From Niabella pedocola (GTDB lineage Bacteria > Bacteroidota > Bacteroidia > Chitinophagales > Chitinophagaceae), in contig NZ_JAJNEC010000001.1 in NCBI RefSeq assembly GCF_021044425.1, positions 178,684 to 242,683 on the forward strand: a DNA stretch of 64,000 bases. The letters are read 5' to 3'. The notes beneath the pieces are model-generated. The model made no database searches. It was not told the origin of the DNA and saw only the letters and a program-made list of their open reading frames with translations. The position numbers were made by a program, and so were the translations under genes. The first letter of the stretch is position 1. Each line of letters begins with the position of its first letter. Positions 61,581-64,000 of this stretch are shown piece by piece.

Positions 61581-61588
61581 TAATTTTG
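61581..61588 (+). promoter_or_regulatory. -7 element of tgt
   Basis: TAATTTTG matches TAnnTTTG and ends 10 bp before the tgt ATG, giving a very short leader. No TTG is seen at the right spacing. Confidence 0.4.
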
Positions 61589-61598
61589 CGGCCAATTT

Positions 61599-62738
61599 AT
61601 GGCACAACTCAGTTTTCAGTTACAACATACCGATACCGGATCTGCCGCCAGGGCCGGTTTGATCCAGACCGATCACGGACAGATCGAAACCCCCATTTTT
61701 ATGCCGGTGGGTACTGCGGGTTCCGTAAAAGCCGTTACCCAGGCGCAACTGGAAAACGAGGTAAAGGCCCAGATCATTTTGGGCAATACCTATCACCTGT
61801 ACCTGCGGCCGGGACTGGAAGTGCTGGAAAAAGCCGGCGGACTGCACCACTTTAATCAATGGCACCGGCCCATTCTTACAGACAGCGGCGGGTTCCAGGT
61901 TTTTTCACTGGCCGGCACGCGTAAGATCAAAGAGGAGGGCGTCACCTTTGCTTCGCATATCGACGGGAGCAAACACCTGTTTACCCCGGAACGGGTAATG
62001 GATATACAGCGGGTGATTGGCGGTGATATTATTATGGCCTTTGACGAATGTCCGCCCGGCGGCAGTGAATACGCCTATGCCCGTAAAAGCCTCGATCTGA
62101 CGCACCGCTGGCTCGACCGCTGCTGGGAACGGTTTACCGCCACACCGGATAAATACGGGTATACCCAAAACCTGTTCCCCATTGTACAGGGAGCTACATT
62201 TAAGGACCTGAGAAAGGAATCCTGTGATTTTGTTGCCCAAAAGGATGCACCCGGCAATGCCATCGGCGGACTGAGTGTAGGGGAGCCTGAAGACAAAATG
62301 TACGAGATCTGCGACTGGTGCTGCCAGCATCTGCCTGTACAAAAACCCCGGTATCTTATGGGAGTGGGCACTCCCTGGAACATCCTGGAGTGCATTGGGA
62401 TGGGGATTGATATGTTTGACTGCGTAATGCCTACCCGCAACGGGCGCAATGCCATGCTGTTTACATCGGAAGGGGTGATCAATATCGACAATAAAAAATG
62501 GGAATTTGATTATTCGCCCATCGACGCGCAGCTTCCCAACCCCATGAGCAACGGTTATAGTAAGGCCTACCTGCGGCACCTCTTCAAAAGCGGGGAGATC
62601 CTGGCCCTCACTATTGCCAGTGTGCATAACCTGGCCTTTTACCTGTGGCTGGTAAAAGAAGCGCGCCAACAGATCCTGGCGGGTACGTATCACGCGTGGA
62701 AAAACCAAATGATTGTTAAGTTAAAAACACGCTTGTAG
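61599..62738 (+). CDS. tgt: queuine tRNA-ribosyltransferase (Tgt)
   Basis: 379-residue enzyme exchanging guanine-34 for preQ1 in GU(N) tRNAs. I-L-T-D-S-G-G-F-Q-V-F-S-L and D-C-V-M-P-T-R-N-G-R-N-A hold the two catalytic aspartates; G-G-L-S-V-G-E-P is the base pocket. The zinc region is unusual. Where C-x-C-x-x-C stands in E. coli, this protein reads D-A-Q-L-P-N-P-M-S-N-G-Y-S-K-A-Y-L-R-H-L, with no cysteine; only the histidine (S-V-H-N-L) remains. This may be a lineage trait. It is followed by an LptF/LptG permease gene 42 bp on. Confidence 0.94.
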   Translation: MAQLSFQLQHTDTGSAARAGLIQTDHGQIETPIFMPVGTAGSVKAVTQAQLENEVKAQIILGNTYHLYLRPGLEVLEKAGGLHHFNQWHRPILTDSGGFQVFSLAGTRKIKEEGVTFASHIDGSKHLFTPERVMDIQRVIGGDIIMAFDECPPGGSEYAYARKSLDLTHRWLDRCWERFTATPDKYGYTQNLFPIVQGATFKDLRKESCDFVAQKDAPGNAIGGLSVGEPEDKMYEICDWCCQHLPVQKPRYLMGVGTPWNILECIGMGIDMFDCVMPTRNGRNAMLFTSEGVINIDNKKWEFDYSPIDAQLPNPMSNGYSKAYLRHLFKSGEILALTIASVHNLAFYLWLVKEARQQILAGTYHAWKNQMIVKLKTRL

Positions 62739-62780
62739 GGCCATATCTTTTTTTCGGTTACTTTTACAGATAATATTTTC

Positions 62781-63884
62781 ATGAAGAAGCTGGACTGGTA
62801 CATATTAAACCGACTGTTGATTTCGTTTGTATTTTGCATGTTGCTGTTTACAGTAATTGCGGTGGCCATCGATACCAGTGAAAAATCGGATGATTTTGTA
62901 AAATCAGGACTTTCTTCCTGGCAGATCTTTACCAAGTACTATATGGGGTTCATACCTTATATATGGAGTTTGCTGTTTCCGCTTTTTGTGTTCATTGCCG
63001 TCATTTTCTTTACCAGTAAAATGGCCCTGCGTTCCGAGGTGATCGCCATTCTTGCCAGCGGTACGCGCTTTACGCGGTTTTTGCGTCCGTATATGATCGG
63101 CGGATTATTGCTGGCAACCATACTCTTTTTTGGAAGGGCCTACTTTATCCCGATGGCCAATACCATCATGAGCAACTTCCGGAAGACCTATATCGATAAA
63201 AACGACCCGCTGAAGAACCGGTCGGAGAGTGCCTGCAGCACCTGTTTTTATAAGCGGGTAGACAGCATCACCTATATGGGAGTAAAGAATTTTGACGCCG
63301 TAACGCAAAAAAGCGGCGCCTTTTTTATGGACCGGGTACGAAGAGGCAAGCTGGTGTATAACCTCCGTGCAGAATCCGTACGCTGGGATACCACCAAACG
63401 ACAAAGGAAATGGATCGCTGAAAATGTGGTGGAACGCATTGTGGACAGCCTGGGCGAACGCGTAACACATTCAAAGGAGAAGATAGTGCGGCTGAATATG
63501 GCGCCTGATGAGCTGATAAAAGACGAGTACCTGAAAGATAAGCTGACCACCCCTGGATTGAAGCGACTGATCAAAAATGAGGAACTGAGGGGTACGGAGG
63601 GGCTGAATGCCTTAAAAGTGGAATTGTACAAACGCACCTCAACTCCGTTTACCGTGCTGCTGCTCACCTTCATCGGAGCGGTTATCGCCAGCCGTAAAAC
63701 CCGGGGGGGAAGTGGTATGCACCTGGCCCTGGGAATTGTGATCGCAGCCGTATTTATCCTGGCCGACCAGTTTTCGACCGTATTTTCCACCAAAGGTAAT
63801 TTCCCTCCGTTGCTGGCCGCCTGGATGCCCAACCTCTTTTTTACTTTCGTAGCACTCCGGTTATACAAAACGGCACCCAAGTAA
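62781..63884 (+). CDS. LptF/LptG family lipopolysaccharide export permease
   Basis: 367-residue inner-membrane protein of the LPS export ABC transporter. The N-terminal Y-I-L-N-R-L-L-I-S-F-V-F-C helix and the following two membrane segments (about 60-85 and 100-125), a large periplasmic beta-jelly-roll (about 150-270) and three C-terminal helices (about 285-365; P-F-T-V-L-L-L-T-F-I-G-A) give the YjgP/YjgQ layout. The R-S-E-V-I-A-I-L-A-S-G cytosolic coupling motif is present. In Bacteroidota it usually follows tgt, as here. Confidence 0.92.
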   Translation: MKKLDWYILNRLLISFVFCMLLFTVIAVAIDTSEKSDDFVKSGLSSWQIFTKYYMGFIPYIWSLLFPLFVFIAVIFFTSKMALRSEVIAILASGTRFTRFLRPYMIGGLLLATILFFGRAYFIPMANTIMSNFRKTYIDKNDPLKNRSESACSTCFYKRVDSITYMGVKNFDAVTQKSGAFFMDRVRRGKLVYNLRAESVRWDTTKRQRKWIAENVVERIVDSLGERVTHSKEKIVRLNMAPDELIKDEYLKDKLTTPGLKRLIKNEELRGTEGLNALKVELYKRTSTPFTVLLLTFIGAVIASRKTRGGSGMHLALGIVIAAVFILADQFSTVFSTKGNFPPLLAAWMPNLFFTFVALRLYKTAPK

Positions 63885-64000
63885 GCTGCCGGTGTTCATT
63901 CAGATGCGGATTTCAGAATCCAGATTTGAGAATCCAGAGTCCAGATTTGAGCGTCGAGCATTGAGCCTTCAGCCTTCAGCATCGGGCCTCCAGTATTGAG
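63885..64000. repeat. degenerate GAATCCAGATTTGAG repeat tract at the window end
   Basis: From about 63905 the words GAATCCAGATTTGAG recur. The 20 bases at 63919-63938 are identical to 51199-51218. Runs of CAGC/GCATTGAG words follow to the end of the window. No gene visible. Confidence 0.6.

Overview
The window reads as one stretch of chromosome from a Bacteroidota bacterium, most likely of the family Chitinophagaceae (Niabella/Niastella/Chitinophaga-like). This is inferred from several things. Some gene neighbourhoods are typical of the phylum (tgt-lptF, pheT-coiled coil-zapA, Nif3-C4 zinc ribbon). There are paired GH92 alpha-mannosidases, MG2/TonB-plug proteins, and TTG/TAnnTTTG promoter elements in place of the sigma70 type. 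Shine-Dalgarno sequences are weak, and repetitive intergenic DNA is abundant. No rRNA, tRNA, CRISPR array, prophage or plasmid genes were found.

Layout. 1-8.1 kb: a glycan-degradation block on the + strand (secreted metallopeptidase-like protein, GH92, six-hairpin glycosidase, GH92 with an N-terminal carbohydrate-binding-like domain). 8.1-17.4 kb: a tandem hairpin array, an M1 aminopeptidase lipoprotein, an FAD oxidoreductase, rimO, a second tandem array and a PqaA-like protein. 17.5-20.6 kb: a RibD-like reductase, a zinc-ribbon protein, and an AraC regulator with an SDR that share a probable operator. 20.7-23.5 kb: a sugar-acid dehydratase/SDR operon behind a LacI-type palindrome. 23.5-28.1 kb: a LysR regulator divergent from a five-gene quinone/electrophile-defence operon (MdaB, epimerase, YgiN-like monooxygenase, exported DJ-1/Hsp31, aldo-keto reductase). 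28.2-36.2 kb: GH16, a 2-oxoacid dehydrogenase E2, dcd, a phosphopantetheinyl transferase, recN, a C4 zinc-ribbon coiled coil and Nif3.

36.2-38.1 kb is the most unusual part. Four units with an exact 155-bp period, REP-like hairpins and an IS200-type HUH transposase lie next to a 91-bp exact direct repeat. That repeat copies the 3' end of the adjacent MG2/plug gene. 38.0-42.9 kb: two tandem MG2/plug paralogues. 43-49.5 kb: grpE-dnaJ, then a DUF1835-DUF4260-parC operon, then mgtC. 49.6-54.5 kb: a Tat-exported Gfo/Idh oxidoreductase, zapA, a small coiled-coil gene and pheT. 54.6-60.4 kb: a TlpA thioredoxin, a serpin lipoprotein, a GT2 glycosyltransferase, a beta-carbonic anhydrase, and a flotillin-like protein with four tandem beta-modules before its SPFH domain. 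60.6-64 kb: an uncharacterised 300-residue protein, tgt lacking the usual zinc cysteines, and an LptF/LptG permease.

On working together, the best-supported groups are the glycan block, the LysR-controlled redox operon, the sugar-acid operon and the cell-division/translation block. Most other genes are housekeeping genes. Functional assignments rest on visible motifs and family knowledge; no database search was run.
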